In this document: positions 38,601-47,402 of the stretch, one piece after another
How positions within the stretch are numbered: the first letter of the stretch is position 1
Layout of the letters: the number at the start of each line of letters is the position of its first letter
NCBI RefSeq assembly: GCF_900101595.1
Contig: NZ_FMYY01000005.1
Span: 124,001-188,000, forward strand
Direction: 5' to 3'
Length of the DNA: 64,000 nucleotides
Source: Paenibacillus sp. cl123
Lineage (GTDB): Bacteria > Bacillota > Bacilli > Paenibacillales > NBRC-103111
Notes under the pieces: model-generated
What the model was told of the DNA's origin: nothing
What the model saw: the letters and a program-made list of their open reading frames with translations, nothing else
Databases searched by the model: none
Translations under genes and position numbers: made by a program

Positions 38601-41600
38601 AACAGGGCTGCTGAAGCTGAAAAAGATAGGTGCCAGTCAACCTGCGGTAACGGAGACATGGTCCGATCCGGATGCAATGCGGTCAACCCGGTCGATTTCG
38701 TGGCTGGAAGCGGAAACGCTCGCCGCTTGGGGCGAGCGACAGCTGCAGCCTTTCCAATCCTCGTTCCTGTCCGGCGGCAAAGGATTGGGGAATTGGACGC
38801 AAATCGGACAATGGGGCAAATGGACCGTCGATATCCCGAAAGCCGGAACCTATGATTTGGTCTTGAAGTATACGGCCGGATGGAATCAGCCTGCCGGAAC
38901 TTCCGTAGGCCGGCTGGCTATGATCGGCGACCAGCCTTATTATTTCGATGCGTCAAGAACTGCGGATACGGGGACGACGGCTGCGAGCTGGAAAGGGCTT
39001 CGTGTCAAAACCGGCCAGCAGTTGGAGGCTGGACCTGTGGATGTCCGGATGTGGAGTCCCGGTGGCGTGATGAATCTGGATTGGATCGGTTTCATCGAAG
39101 TGAAATCGGACGAATTGCGGCCAAGCGCGCCGGGCGGCTTACAGCTTACTAACCAGACCGATACGTCCGTTTCCGTGGCGTGGAATGCCGCTACGGATAA
39201 TGCTGGTCTGAAAGAATACGTGTTATATGTGAATGGCGTTCAAAAGAAGGTTGTTCCAAGCACCACTTTGTCCACAACCATCGACGGTTTAACCCCCGGC
39301 CAAGCTTATTCAGTGACAATCCGGGCTGTGGATACGAGCGAGAACGAGTCGCTCGAAAGCGCCGGTTTGAACGTTACCTTAACCGATGGGGATGCGCCTG
39401 TCTGGGAGTCCGGGGCTGAAGGCTGGGCGGCGCATGTATTTAACAAGGCTGTGAGATTGGCGTGGGATGCGGCTTCGGACAACTCCGGCCAAGTTCAATC
39501 TTATTCGGTTTACCGGAAGAACGGCGGGGCGCAATCGACATCCGCATATGCAAAAATTGCGACAGTCAATGGCACATCCTACGACGCAGCGGCAGGCTTG
39601 CAGCCAGGCAGCACCTACACCTTCAAGATTGAAGCGGCGGATGCGGCCAACAACGAATCCGATGATGGTCCGTCCGTCACCGTTACACTTCCTGCTTCTC
39701 CGGCGGGCGGCGAATATTACGAATCGTTCGATGACATGGCGACCGGAGAGATGGGAACTGTTCCAAACTGGGTGGTTAACCCCCTTATGAATGGTACGAT
39801 GGTTGCGATTCAGGAGCTGGAGCCGGGCAATAAGGCGCTGAAGCTGACCGATAATTATTCGCCGAGCGATAGCGATTACACGGCGGCTCCGCAAGTAGTG
39901 CGCAATAATACGCCGATTAACGGCAAAGTGACGTTCGAGACCCGCTTCATGTTTAATAAATTGGCGCATGATACGCCCATCTTTGAGCTGCAGCTTGGGG
40001 GAGGCGGAGCCGTGCTCTTACGGTTATCCAGCGCCTCGGACGGAACGTTCGGCTACTATAATATGGATACGGGCAAGCTGGTGAAAATTCCGGGCAACAC
40101 GTTAAACCTGCCGAGGGATCAGTGGATTACGCTGCGCATCGACGTCGATCTGCCTGCTGATCAATACAGCATCACGATGCAAGCGGACGCTTTCAAAAGC
40201 TATGCGGGAGTTGTGGATGCACCGGGCACGTTAGATAAATCGACAGGTATGTTTCGCATCAGCGATATTCCTTTCAAAAGCGATCTGGGGTGGGTGAGTT
40301 CACTAAATAAATTTTTATTCAAGACGACCCGGTTTACGAGTACCTTCTTACTTGACTATGTGACGATGTACCAGACCCCGTCCATACCTGCGCCCGGCAG
40401 TCCTCAGCTGGCTGCTCTGACAGAAACGTCCGCAACCGTTTCGTGGAGCGCCCCAGCCGGCAGTGCGCCGATTAAGGAATATATCGTCTATGCAGACGGC
40501 GTGCGGAAAACGGCGGTGCCTGGCAATACGCTTACAGCGACTCTAAGCGGACTTGTGACGGGACACAGCTACGCAGTAACGGTCAAAGCTGTCGACGCAA
40601 GCCGGAACCACTCGGCTGAAAGCGCTGCACTGACGGTTACCCCTAAGGATAGTACGAAACCGACTTGGGAAACGGCCGATGCCATCCGAATCGAAAATGC
40701 ATTCCCGGGCGCTGTGAGATTAGCTTGGGACGAAGCCGAGGATAATTTCAGCCTGATCAGGTCCTATTCGATCTATCAACAGAACAGTCCGCAGCCGGCA
40801 TTTACGAAAATTGCGACGGTTGCAGGGAGGGCCTACGATGTTGTAACCGGCTTGCAGGCGGGCTCCGCCTACACCTTCAAGGTGAAGGCGACCGATGAGA
40901 GCGGCAACGAATCGGACGATGGGCCGAGTGTGACGGTGACGCTGCCTGCGGCAGGATCAAGCGGCGAATATTACGATTCCTTCGACAATTGGCAGACGGG
41001 GGAGGCGGTAACAGGTCAGGGGTGGACGATAAAGAAGGGCACGGATACCTCTGTTGACATCGTAGAGCTGCCGAACGCAAGCGGTAAAGCTCTTCAGCTG
41101 ACCGATAACTATTATATCTCAGCGGATGAATACGCCAGGAGTCCGATCGTCGAAAGAATAACGACACCGGTCGGAGGAAAAGTCGTGGTTGAGACCCGAT
41201 TCAAGCGTCTGCAAACGAATTTCGGAAATTATGAATGGGTAATCAGCGGCGGCGGAGCGAATTTGATCCGTTTCACCGGTATTTACGACGGCACATTCGG
41301 GTATTGGAAGATGAAGGACGGCGAAAGCGCTTACTTCAAAATTCCAGGCAGCAGCACCTTCACTCTGCCGCAGGATCAATGGGTGACGCTTCGCTTCGAT
41401 GCCGATATGACGGCGAAAACGTATCGGATTACGATGCAGTCGGAAGCCTTCAAAACTTACACCGGCACCGTGGATGCGCCTGGAACGCTGGACCGGTCAA
41501 CGGGTATTTTTCAGATCGACGGACTTCCATTCAACGATGGTATCACTTACCCGACCTCATTGAATAAACTCACATTCAATACGAACCGGTTCACAAGCCA

Positions 41601-41640
41601 GATGTTAATTGATTATGTGACGATGTACGATATTCCGTAA
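35662..41640 (+). CDS. Secreted heparinase II/III / DUF4962-type lyase with FN3 and lectin modules (1992 aa)
   Basis: Signal peptide 1-34 (AQA-A). Residues 35-150 form an Ig/FN3-like N-terminal domain (FRWPAVKDADTYWLQVS). An alpha/alpha toroid of the DUF4962 type spans about 150-430, then a heparinase II/III beta-domain with YNHSHADQNSFVLNAYGE (His537, His539) and IESGYYDAYF. After residue 993 come a CBM-like beta-sandwich (about 1010-1150, SWLEAETLAAWG to MNLDWIGF), two FN3 domains, a LamG-like domain (FDDMATGEMG start), two more FN3 domains and a second LamG-like domain (FDNWQTGEAV start). No SLH domain, sortase motif or membrane anchor is visible, so it is probably released or held by carbohydrate binding. 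Related oligo-uronide lyases act exolytically. It probably cooperates with the anchored lyase upstream. Confidence 0.86.
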   Translation: MRELKKRVSLFMVFVMAAGLLGAVPFAKPPVAQAAETWPADILSGFNMPFAPADSLVTTQNPPDFRWPAVKDADTYWLQVSRSDQFTQVPYENQSVTTNVYNFSDAFDPGTWYWRVSYHKPATGWSEWSTARKFRIEEQHVAFPVPTIERLIADVEQDHPRIWTTPDKLSDFKELKLTVGKAVYEEKLQSVPASFGQVLTEPTFPYPPSHPKDEEWNQALKVMERDALEKVNKMLDAAFFHLIADTPSTDLRDNAIEKLLSVAGWSTNGPTSYAMHDQVHRYITLASAMAYDWLYNDLSPANRTVVQSMIKSRTVTMMNAIFSSENPIQKNPYDSHGWTAMGYIGIIATALLHEIPEAEQWYRRVVPAYINIMPPWGGENGGWSQGTGYWQWSSYVGIEFMDVLLSSSGLNLYEKAYNRNQGLYPLYAFPHGTPKGIFGDDSEYLPGKPGVTIYNRLAQMNKNPILKWAAGAIGTGPSDTLNNYYFGDPSLTARPPVDLPDSKWFQDVGQVAMHSELYDPDRVSFYFKSSPYGSYNHSHADQNSFVLNAYGESLAIESGYYDAYFTNHDKNYAKQTFASNAITYDGKQGQPFNDIDADGRIYGFVTHPDFDAVSGDASGAYKGVLSKAGRNVIYVRPDKFVVIDQLQSAKPGGSELEWRLHAEDYLAIDSDQSGATILKGDAGLKVKVHAPEDVRATYEDQYLDMNGTEIKPGGNFADKKQKHAAFISPKTKSTTFITTMDAYKRGTERQEVVSENHIGYMKLRFEDGTDVYVRRTAAGEIDTGGIVFDGTAVAVKGNSVLLVDGTKVIKNGVTVIESNVPSTIAYGGDRLSVSGPQDAQISIHAPGLSRLRKDDTGADIPQGGNAADNMSLRGVHWDTSGNTLLLQVEKGQRAFKLNNAPMPQAMGNVTLQTSIDGQSGTVTMQTYSDTAGVPVHWGSLTNTAGMYLVEEAPPGLIFEKHGRPEGVYLEANAAVIVRGETGLLKLKKIGASQPAVTETWSDPDAMRSTRSISWLEAETLAAWGERQLQPFQSSFLSGGKGLGNWTQIGQWGKWTVDIPKAGTYDLVLKYTAGWNQPAGTSVGRLAMIGDQPYYFDASRTADTGTTAASWKGLRVKTGQQLEAGPVDVRMWSPGGVMNLDWIGFIEVKSDELRPSAPGGLQLTNQTDTSVSVAWNAATDNAGLKEYVLYVNGVQKKVVPSTTLSTTIDGLTPGQAYSVTIRAVDTSENESLESAGLNVTLTDGDAPVWESGAEGWAAHVFNKAVRLAWDAASDNSGQVQSYSVYRKNGGAQSTSAYAKIATVNGTSYDAAAGLQPGSTYTFKIEAADAANNESDDGPSVTVTLPASPAGGEYYESFDDMATGEMGTVPNWVVNPLMNGTMVAIQELEPGNKALKLTDNYSPSDSDYTAAPQVVRNNTPINGKVTFETRFMFNKLAHDTPIFELQLGGGGAVLLRLSSASDGTFGYYNMDTGKLVKIPGNTLNLPRDQWITLRIDVDLPADQYSITMQADAFKSYAGVVDAPGTLDKSTGMFRISDIPFKSDLGWVSSLNKFLFKTTRFTSTFLLDYVTMYQTPSIPAPGSPQLAALTETSATVSWSAPAGSAPIKEYIVYADGVRKTAVPGNTLTATLSGLVTGHSYAVTVKAVDASRNHSAESAALTVTPKDSTKPTWETADAIRIENAFPGAVRLAWDEAEDNFSLIRSYSIYQQNSPQPAFTKIATVAGRAYDVVTGLQAGSAYTFKVKATDESGNESDDGPSVTVTLPAAGSSGEYYDSFDNWQTGEAVTGQGWTIKKGTDTSVDIVELPNASGKALQLTDNYYISADEYARSPIVERITTPVGGKVVVETRFKRLQTNFGNYEWVISGGGANLIRFTGIYDGTFGYWKMKDGESAYFKIPGSSTFTLPQDQWVTLRFDADMTAKTYRITMQSEAFKTYTGTVDAPGTLDRSTGIFQIDGLPFNDGITYPTSLNKLTFNTNRFTSQMLIDYVTMYDIP

Positions 41641-41688
41641 GCAGCGGCTCGAGCGGGGATTCGTTCGTCCGGTTGGATGAGGGGGGGA

Positions 41689-41736
41689 GCTGAAAAAGTA
41701 GTGGAGGGCGTCCGCCCTCCAAGAAATTTCAGTTCC
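41689..41736. terminator. Bidirectional terminator between convergent genes
   Basis: TGGAGGGCG / CGCCCTCCA (41702-41721), enclosed by an outer AGCTGAAA / TTTCAGTT pairing. It sits between the lyase stop at 41640 and the minus-strand sulfatase stop at 41737. On the minus strand the stem is followed by ACTACTTTTTC, so it works best for the sulfatase. Confidence 0.7.
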
Positions 41737-43134
41737 CTATTTTCGTAAATGAGCCATCCGCTTCAACAGCTGCTGCGAAATTTCGGGATGTGCTTTGAAT
41801 AGATTCGTCAATTCGTGCGGATCCTCCTGAAGATCGTATAATTCGTTGCCGTCATTATGATTTTCAATAAGCTTGTATCGTCCGTCAAAAACCATCCGTG
41901 TATGAGTCAGCTCGCTTAGCTGAAGAGCTTTATGCTCGGCAGCCTCCGACTTCAGCAGCGGAACAATCGAGCGGCCGTCCAGGCGGCCCGGTCTGTACTC
42001 AACACCGGCCAGTTCCAGTATCGTCGGGTGTAAATCCACTAATTCGACAAGCGCTTGACTCTCCCCTCGGTTCGACTCCCGCGGATCCGCGATAATGAGC
42101 GGGATTCGCAGCGCCCCCTCGTACATCGTGCTTTTCTGAAATAATCCGTGATCCCCCATCATTTCGCCATGGTCTGCGCAGAAGATGATGACCGTTTGGT
42201 CGGACAAACCTTTGCGCTCCAGCGTGTCCAGAATATGGCCTACCCAATCGTCGATCAGCTGGATAGCGGCGCCATAATGCCGTTTCACCTTGTTGAGCTC
42301 CTGCTCCGACATGCCCCCCGTCTGTTTCTTGACTTTGTTCTTGACCCACTCGGGCTTTCCGGCAAGATCATCCTGGATGGATGCCGGGAACGTTTTTTTA
42401 GGGAACGCATCCACGTATTCGGCCGGAGCGTCCCACGGATCATGCGGTCCGACGAAGCTGACAAATAAATGCCACGGCGTTTCGCCGGAAGCGCGTTCCA
42501 GAAACTCGCACGACTTTCGCCCGATGTAGCTGTCATGGAAATGCTCGGCAGGAAGCGGCGAAGGCCAAGCGTTATAATATTTCCATTCCGTAAACCGTTT
42601 GCGGTAATCTTCAACGAATGCGGTTAACAGCCCCTGCTCTCGCAGATAGCTCTGGTATGGTCCGGCGATATGACTGTCCTTGTCCGGGTCCAGCTCGAAG
42701 TTCATCAGAGCGTTTCGGCGAAACGCCGCATTCATCTTTCCTTCCGTTTCATGCGGATCGGTAAAGCCGAGATGGTACATGAACGGAATGTCTCCGTTCA
42801 GACCATAGTTATGATCTCCTTTATGCAGATCGCTTTTTCCCACGATGCCGACGCGGTAACCTGCTTTTCTCAGCTCTTGATAATAGGTCGGCTGATCTTC
42901 GGGGTAGTTTACAAAATTCTCAAGATTGCCCAATCGGTGAGGGTACAAGCCTGCGGCCAAGGAACAGCGGCTCGGTCCGCATACGGGACTGTTGCAGCTG
43001 GCCTTCTCGAAACGGATGCCTCTTGCCGCAATACGATCGATGTTCGGCGTTTGTACAAAATCTGTACCTGCACAGCTTAGCCAATCCGCACGAAATTGAT
43101 CCATCATGATCATCAGTATATTCGGAGCGCTCAA
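41737..43134 (-). CDS. Type I sulfatase
   Basis: 465-aa sulfatase of the formylglycine-dependent alkaline-phosphatase superfamily, which hydrolyses sulfate esters on sugars. The maturation motif is CGPSR with Cys52 as the residue converted to formylglycine. The metal-binding Asp lies in MIMMDQFRADW (Asp12), and FCADHGEMMGDHG supplies the second metal site. No signal peptide is visible, so it should act in the cytoplasm on imported sulfated oligosaccharides. The only usable start is TTG 43134 (ATG codons nearby are in other frames), with AAGGG upstream at a long distance. It is the only gene on the minus strand apart from the regulator at 24414, and it converges on the lyase gene. No maturation enzyme is encoded in the window. 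Confidence 0.9.
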   Translation of the reverse strand: MSAPNILMIMMDQFRADWLSCAGTDFVQTPNIDRIAARGIRFEKASCNSPVCGPSRCSLAAGLYPHRLGNLENFVNYPEDQPTYYQELRKAGYRVGIVGKSDLHKGDHNYGLNGDIPFMYHLGFTDPHETEGKMNAAFRRNALMNFELDPDKDSHIAGPYQSYLREQGLLTAFVEDYRKRFTEWKYYNAWPSPLPAEHFHDSYIGRKSCEFLERASGETPWHLFVSFVGPHDPWDAPAEYVDAFPKKTFPASIQDDLAGKPEWVKNKVKKQTGGMSEQELNKVKRHYGAAIQLIDDWVGHILDTLERKGLSDQTVIIFCADHGEMMGDHGLFQKSTMYEGALRIPLIIADPRESNRGESQALVELVDLHPTILELAGVEYRPGRLDGRSIVPLLKSEAAEHKALQLSELTHTRMVFDGRYKLIENHNDGNELYDLQEDPHELTNLFKAHPEISQQLLKRMAHLRK

Positions 43135-43375
43135 GCTTCATCATCCCTTCTCCTAAATTAGAATCACACCCCACTATATCAGACGGAAATGAGAGCTTCG
43201 ATAACGGATTATCCGATTTATTCGCATATTTTCCTTAGTTTCAAGCAGTCCAAATAATCTTGTAAAAAATGCAAAGAAACCGGAAAATGCGATAACGACT
43301 TCGCTGCCGGCTGCGCGCTATATTAAGGATAGCTTCATAGCAAGGCGAGCAACCACAAGGGGGGAGCCGTACAAA
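43135..43375. other. Divergent intergenic region between two sulfatase genes
   Basis: 241 bp holding the start signals of both sulfatase genes. On the plus strand TATATT (43319-43324) is a possible -10 without a clear -35. AAAATGC occurs at 43266 and 43284, an 18-bp direct repeat about 35 bp before that -10, a possible activator site distinct from the 22-bp GTCG repeats elsewhere. Nothing here is firm. Confidence 0.35.
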
Positions 43376-44863
43376 TTGAAAAAAAAACCTCATATCATTT
43401 TGTTCAACCCCGATCAATGGCGCGGCGATGTGATGGGTCACCTCGGAAATCCGGCGGCGATCACGCCTAATCTGGACGAATTGGTTCAATCGGACGGGGT
43501 GTCGTTTCGCAACGCGTTTTGTCAAAATCCGGTATGTACGCCGAGCCGCTGCTCCTTTATGTCAGGCTGGTACCCGCATGTTCGAGGACATCGCACGATG
43601 TACCATATGATGCGTCCTGACGAGCCGGTGCTGCTCAAAACGCTGAAGGACGCCGGCTACTATGTGTGGTGGGGAGGGAAGAACGATCTCATCCCCCCGA
43701 CAAGCGGGTTCGAAGCCTACTGCGATGTCAAGTATGCGCCGACGGAGAAGGTCAAGCCCATATTTGGCGGAGCGTTCGAAGGCACAGGAAACAACTGGCG
43801 CGGAGCGCCCGGCAGCGATACGTATTATTCCTTTTTCGTCGGAGAGCTGGACGCCGGAGAGGAAGAACATTACTACGATTCCGACTGGGCCAATATTAGG
43901 GGAGCGATCGAGCTGATTAAAAATCCCCCAAGCGAGCTGCCGTTATGTATTTACCTGCCGATTCTTTACCCGCATCCTCCCTATGCCGTGGAGAAGTCAT
44001 GGTATAATCGGATCGAAAAACACTTGATTCCGGAGCGCATTCGAGCGGAGGTTTTATCCGGGAATAAGCCGTCGATTCTTAGCGGTCTTCGCGAAATTTA
44101 TAACATGGACAGCTGGTCCGAGGAGCGCTGGACAGAGCTGAGAGCTACTTATTACGCCATGTGCGCGCGGGTGGACCATCAATTCGGGTTGTTGATGAAA
44201 GCGCTTAAGGATGCGGATATGTACGATGATACCGCTGTATTTTTCTTCTCCGATCACGGTGATTTTACAGGGGACTACGGATTGGTGGAGAAAAATCAAA
44301 ATACGTTCGAGGATTGCTTGACGAGAGTTCCCTTCATCGTGAAGCCTCCGGCCTCCGAAGCGGTGAAGCCGAGGGTCAGCGACGCGCTTGTCGAGCTGAT
44401 CGATATGACCGCTACGGTGCATCATTACGCAGGCATTACCCCGGATTACACGCTATTCGGGAAAACGCTGGCTCCCTTGATCGGAGGGGACACGCAGACG
44501 CATCGGGATGCCGTGTTCTGCGAGGGGGGGCGGCTGCACGGCGAGAAGCATTGCAATGAATCGGCGCCTGCCAACGAGGACCCGTCTACGCTGTATTGGC
44601 CCAGAGGCCAAATGCAGCGCAGCGAAGGACCGGAGCATACGAAGGCTACGATGGTTCGGACACATAAATACAAGTATGTTCGCCGCTTTTATGAAACCGA
44701 TGAGCTGTATGATTTGGAGCAAGATCCGTCAGAGACTCAAAACCGGATTGACGATCCCGCTCTGGCGACCGTGCTGAGCGAGCTGAAGGAGAAGCTGCTG
44801 GATTTTTATCAGGAAACCTGCGATGTTGTTCCCCATGTTCGGGATTCGCGAGAAAAGAAATAA
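43376..44863 (+). CDS. Type I sulfatase
   Basis: 495-aa formylglycine-dependent sulfatase with maturation motif CTPSR (Cys54). The family pattern is PHIILFNPDQWRGDVM at the start and FFFSDHGDFTGDYGLVEK for the second metal site. No signal peptide is present, which predicts cytoplasmic action. The TTG start at 43376 follows GGGGAG (43361-43366) by 9 bases. It heads a co-directional cluster: binding protein (22 bp downstream), two permeases, response regulator, kinase and another sulfatase. This grouping implies that the importer of this cluster brings in sulfated oligosaccharides that this enzyme desulfates. Confidence 0.92.
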   Translation: MKKKPHIILFNPDQWRGDVMGHLGNPAAITPNLDELVQSDGVSFRNAFCQNPVCTPSRCSFMSGWYPHVRGHRTMYHMMRPDEPVLLKTLKDAGYYVWWGGKNDLIPPTSGFEAYCDVKYAPTEKVKPIFGGAFEGTGNNWRGAPGSDTYYSFFVGELDAGEEEHYYDSDWANIRGAIELIKNPPSELPLCIYLPILYPHPPYAVEKSWYNRIEKHLIPERIRAEVLSGNKPSILSGLREIYNMDSWSEERWTELRATYYAMCARVDHQFGLLMKALKDADMYDDTAVFFFSDHGDFTGDYGLVEKNQNTFEDCLTRVPFIVKPPASEAVKPRVSDALVELIDMTATVHHYAGITPDYTLFGKTLAPLIGGDTQTHRDAVFCEGGRLHGEKHCNESAPANEDPSTLYWPRGQMQRSEGPEHTKATMVRTHKYKYVRRFYETDELYDLEQDPSETQNRIDDPALATVLSELKEKLLDFYQETCDVVPHVRDSREKK

Positions 44864-44884
44864 TATACCCAGGGAGGCTTACGC

Positions 44885-46423
44885 ATGATGAAGAAGTGGA
44901 CCGCATTAACAGTAGGTACGCTGCTGATCTCTTCAACGCTGGCAGGTTGTGCAGGAAATTCGTCGTCGGGAAAACCGAAAGGCGGGGATGCCCAAGGCGC
45001 CGCCGACGATGCGAACGAAAAAATAACCATAAACCTTATGACGCGCAGCTACGCCGGTGGCGGCTGGCCTCCGAACCATCCGATGATTGATGAAATTAAC
45101 AAACGTCTGAATATTGACCTGAAGATCGAATGGGTGCCAGCCGCGAGCTATCAAGAGAAGCTTAACGTAATGGCCGCCTCGAACAATTTTCCGGACGTTT
45201 TCTATGCCCCGAATGCCGAGTTTGTCAAGTGGCAGGCAAAAAACGTATTTATGGATGTCATGCCCGAATTAAGCAAATACCCGAACATTACGAAGTTCAT
45301 TCCGGAGGAATCGCTGAAGCAGTTTAATCCGAAGGGCAAGTATTACGGGATTCCTTTCTACTATCAAGAGGTTCGGGATTCGCTCGCGATTCGCAAGGAT
45401 TGGCTCGACAAGCTGGGACTGAGCATGCCGGAGACGATCGACGAATTTTATGAGGTAGCCAAAGCCTTCGCGCTGAAGGATCCGGACGGCAACGGGAAGC
45501 AGGATACGGTAGGGTTCTCGCTCGAAGTAAGTCCTGCCGGGCGCTTTGGCTTCGGAGGCACGGCAAACTTCCTCACGGCCAGCTTCGGGCTCGCGAATTA
45601 TTGGACGAAGGATAGCAGCGGCAAACTGATTCCCATGCAAATCCAGGCCGAGGAACTGAAGAGCTATCTTGCCTTCATGCGCAAGGCGTATGCCGAAGGC
45701 GTACTGGACAAGGATTCTCCGATCCTTAAGTCGCGCGATTCGCTGAACAAGCTGGAGGCGGGCAAATCCGGCATCGCTTATGTGAATCCGCAGCAGCTTT
45801 TTGCAGAGACGATGCCGCCGCTCTTAAAAACGGATCCGAAGGCCGAGCTCGTACAGCTAATGCCGCCCAAAGGACCGTCGGGTAAAAGCGGCATCCCCAG
45901 CCTGACGACCGGGGACCGCATTGTCATCAATGCCAAAATTGATGCTAAGAAGCAGCAGCGTATTCTGAAGCTGCTGGATTATATGCTGTCCGATGAGGGC
46001 TATGATTTTGTCAAACACGGGATCGAGGGCGTTCATTATAAAAAGCTGAGCGACACGAAATACGAACAACTGGAGGCATCGGTGAAGGATCGCCAATTCC
46101 TGCTGCTGGGCTGGGTCTTCAAGCGCTTCGATCCGATGTTCCTGATCTATAAATGGATGGAGCCGCAGCAAATCTCTACCATTCAAACCTACTTCGACAA
46201 TAACGAAAAGGTCAAGGTGAAGGATGCAGGGGCAGGACTTGTTTCGGAAACGGCCACAAAGCTTGGAGCGAACATCGACAAAAAATGGATGGACACGATG
46301 GTGAAGGTCATTGCCGGTCAAGAGCCGATGGAAGCGATCGATAAAGCGATCGCGGAGTGGAGAGCCGGCGGCGGTGACAAAATCATCCAAGAAATGAACG
46401 ATGCCTATCAAAGTGTGAAATAA
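44885..46423 (+). CDS. Lipoprotein sugar-binding protein of the sulfatase cluster
   Basis: 512-aa binding lipoprotein, lipobox TLAGC (Cys22). It belongs to the same broad LplA-like family but diverges from the three other binding proteins in the window (N-terminal ITINLMTRSYAGGGWPPNHP, internal PKGPSGKSGIPSLTTGDR, C-terminal AIAEWRAGGGDKIIQEMNDA). ATG 44885 follows AGGGAGG (44871-44877) by 7 bases; the next codon is also ATG. It should feed the permeases at 46448 and 47403. Its genetic link to two flanking sulfatase genes suggests a sulfated ligand. Confidence 0.92.
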   Translation: MMKKWTALTVGTLLISSTLAGCAGNSSSGKPKGGDAQGAADDANEKITINLMTRSYAGGGWPPNHPMIDEINKRLNIDLKIEWVPAASYQEKLNVMAASNNFPDVFYAPNAEFVKWQAKNVFMDVMPELSKYPNITKFIPEESLKQFNPKGKYYGIPFYYQEVRDSLAIRKDWLDKLGLSMPETIDEFYEVAKAFALKDPDGNGKQDTVGFSLEVSPAGRFGFGGTANFLTASFGLANYWTKDSSGKLIPMQIQAEELKSYLAFMRKAYAEGVLDKDSPILKSRDSLNKLEAGKSGIAYVNPQQLFAETMPPLLKTDPKAELVQLMPPKGPSGKSGIPSLTTGDRIVINAKIDAKKQQRILKLLDYMLSDEGYDFVKHGIEGVHYKKLSDTKYEQLEASVKDRQFLLLGWVFKRFDPMFLIYKWMEPQQISTIQTYFDNNEKVKVKDAGAGLVSETATKLGANIDKKWMDTMVKVIAGQEPMEAIDKAIAEWRAGGGDKIIQEMNDAYQSVK

Positions 46424-46447
46424 ACGGAAAGAAAGGAGGAATTTGGC

Positions 46448-47401
46448 GTGAGTGCAGCAATTACACAGCATGAGCATGTAAGCGGCAAGACAGCAACTCG
46501 CAGCCGGTGGTATGAGTGGAAGCGCGGGCTGCCCATCTATATTCTGATGCTGCCGGGCTTTCTGTTTTTCATCATCTTCAAATATATCCCGATGGCGGGG
46601 ATCGTCATTTCATTTCAGCAATACGATCCGTTTGAAGGCTTTTTGGGCAGCCAGTGGGTTGGCTTGCTGCATTTTGAGACACTGTTTCGGGACCCGGACT
46701 TTTGGATGATTTTCCGTAATACGCTCATGATCAGCGCCATTAATTTGTTCTTTTTCTTTCCCGTGCCTATTTTGTTGGCCTTGCTGTTGAATGAGGTCCG
46801 GAACCGGTGGTTCAAAAAGGGCGCCCAAACGCTGCTGTATGTTCCTCATTTCTTAAGCTGGGTCGTTATTGTCAGTATAACGGCGCTGTTATTTTCCACG
46901 CAGGACGGGGGGATCAATAATCTGATTTCCACATGGGGCTTCGAGAGGCTGGACATCATGACCAATCCGGACTCCTTTCGCACCATGTATCTGCTGCAGG
47001 TCATCTGGAAGGAAGCGGGCTGGAGCGCCATCATCTTCCTCGCCGCGCTGGCCTCGGTCGATCCGACCTTGTATGAAGCAGCCCGGGTGGACGGGGCAAG
47101 CCGACTGCGCCAAATCTGGCACATCAATCTTCCAGCCCTGCGCTCGACCATTATTATTCTGTTCATTCTTCGCCTGGGGCATGTGATGGATAGCGGCTTC
47201 GAGCATATTTTGCTGCTGCAAAATTCACTGAATATTCAGGTTTCGGAAGTATTCGATACGTATGTTTATCGGGTTGGGATCAATCAGGCGGAATTCAGCT
47301 ACACGACGGCGGTCGGTTTATTTAAAGCGGTCATCGGACTTGCGCTCGTTTATATCGCCAACCGCGCATCCCATAAGATCGGCGAGGAGGGGGTTTATTA
47401 A
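46448..47401 (+). CDS. Oligosaccharide ABC transporter permease, LplB-type
   Basis: 317-aa six-helix permease. The EAA loop is TLYEAARVDGASRLRQIWHI. Distinctive segments include VMDSGFEHILLLQNSLN, unlike the FGLFYQVP version in the permeases at 4463 and 61531, so this importer is a separate lineage. GTG start at 46448 with AAGGAGG (46433-46439) 8 bases upstream. It acts with 47403 and the lipoprotein 44885; no ATPase gene is nearby. Confidence 0.93.
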   Translation: MSAAITQHEHVSGKTATRSRWYEWKRGLPIYILMLPGFLFFIIFKYIPMAGIVISFQQYDPFEGFLGSQWVGLLHFETLFRDPDFWMIFRNTLMISAINLFFFFPVPILLALLLNEVRNRWFKKGAQTLLYVPHFLSWVVIVSITALLFSTQDGGINNLISTWGFERLDIMTNPDSFRTMYLLQVIWKEAGWSAIIFLAALASVDPTLYEAARVDGASRLRQIWHINLPALRSTIIILFILRLGHVMDSGFEHILLLQNSLNIQVSEVFDTYVYRVGINQAEFSYTTAVGLFKAVIGLALVYIANRASHKIGEEGVY

Positions 47402-47402
47402 G

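Noticed and set aside
47262..47402. Extended N-terminus for the permease at 47403
   Set aside because: It would overlap the preceding permease by about 140 bases and adds an Arg-rich segment foreign to the family; the ATG at 47403 has a good ribosome site.
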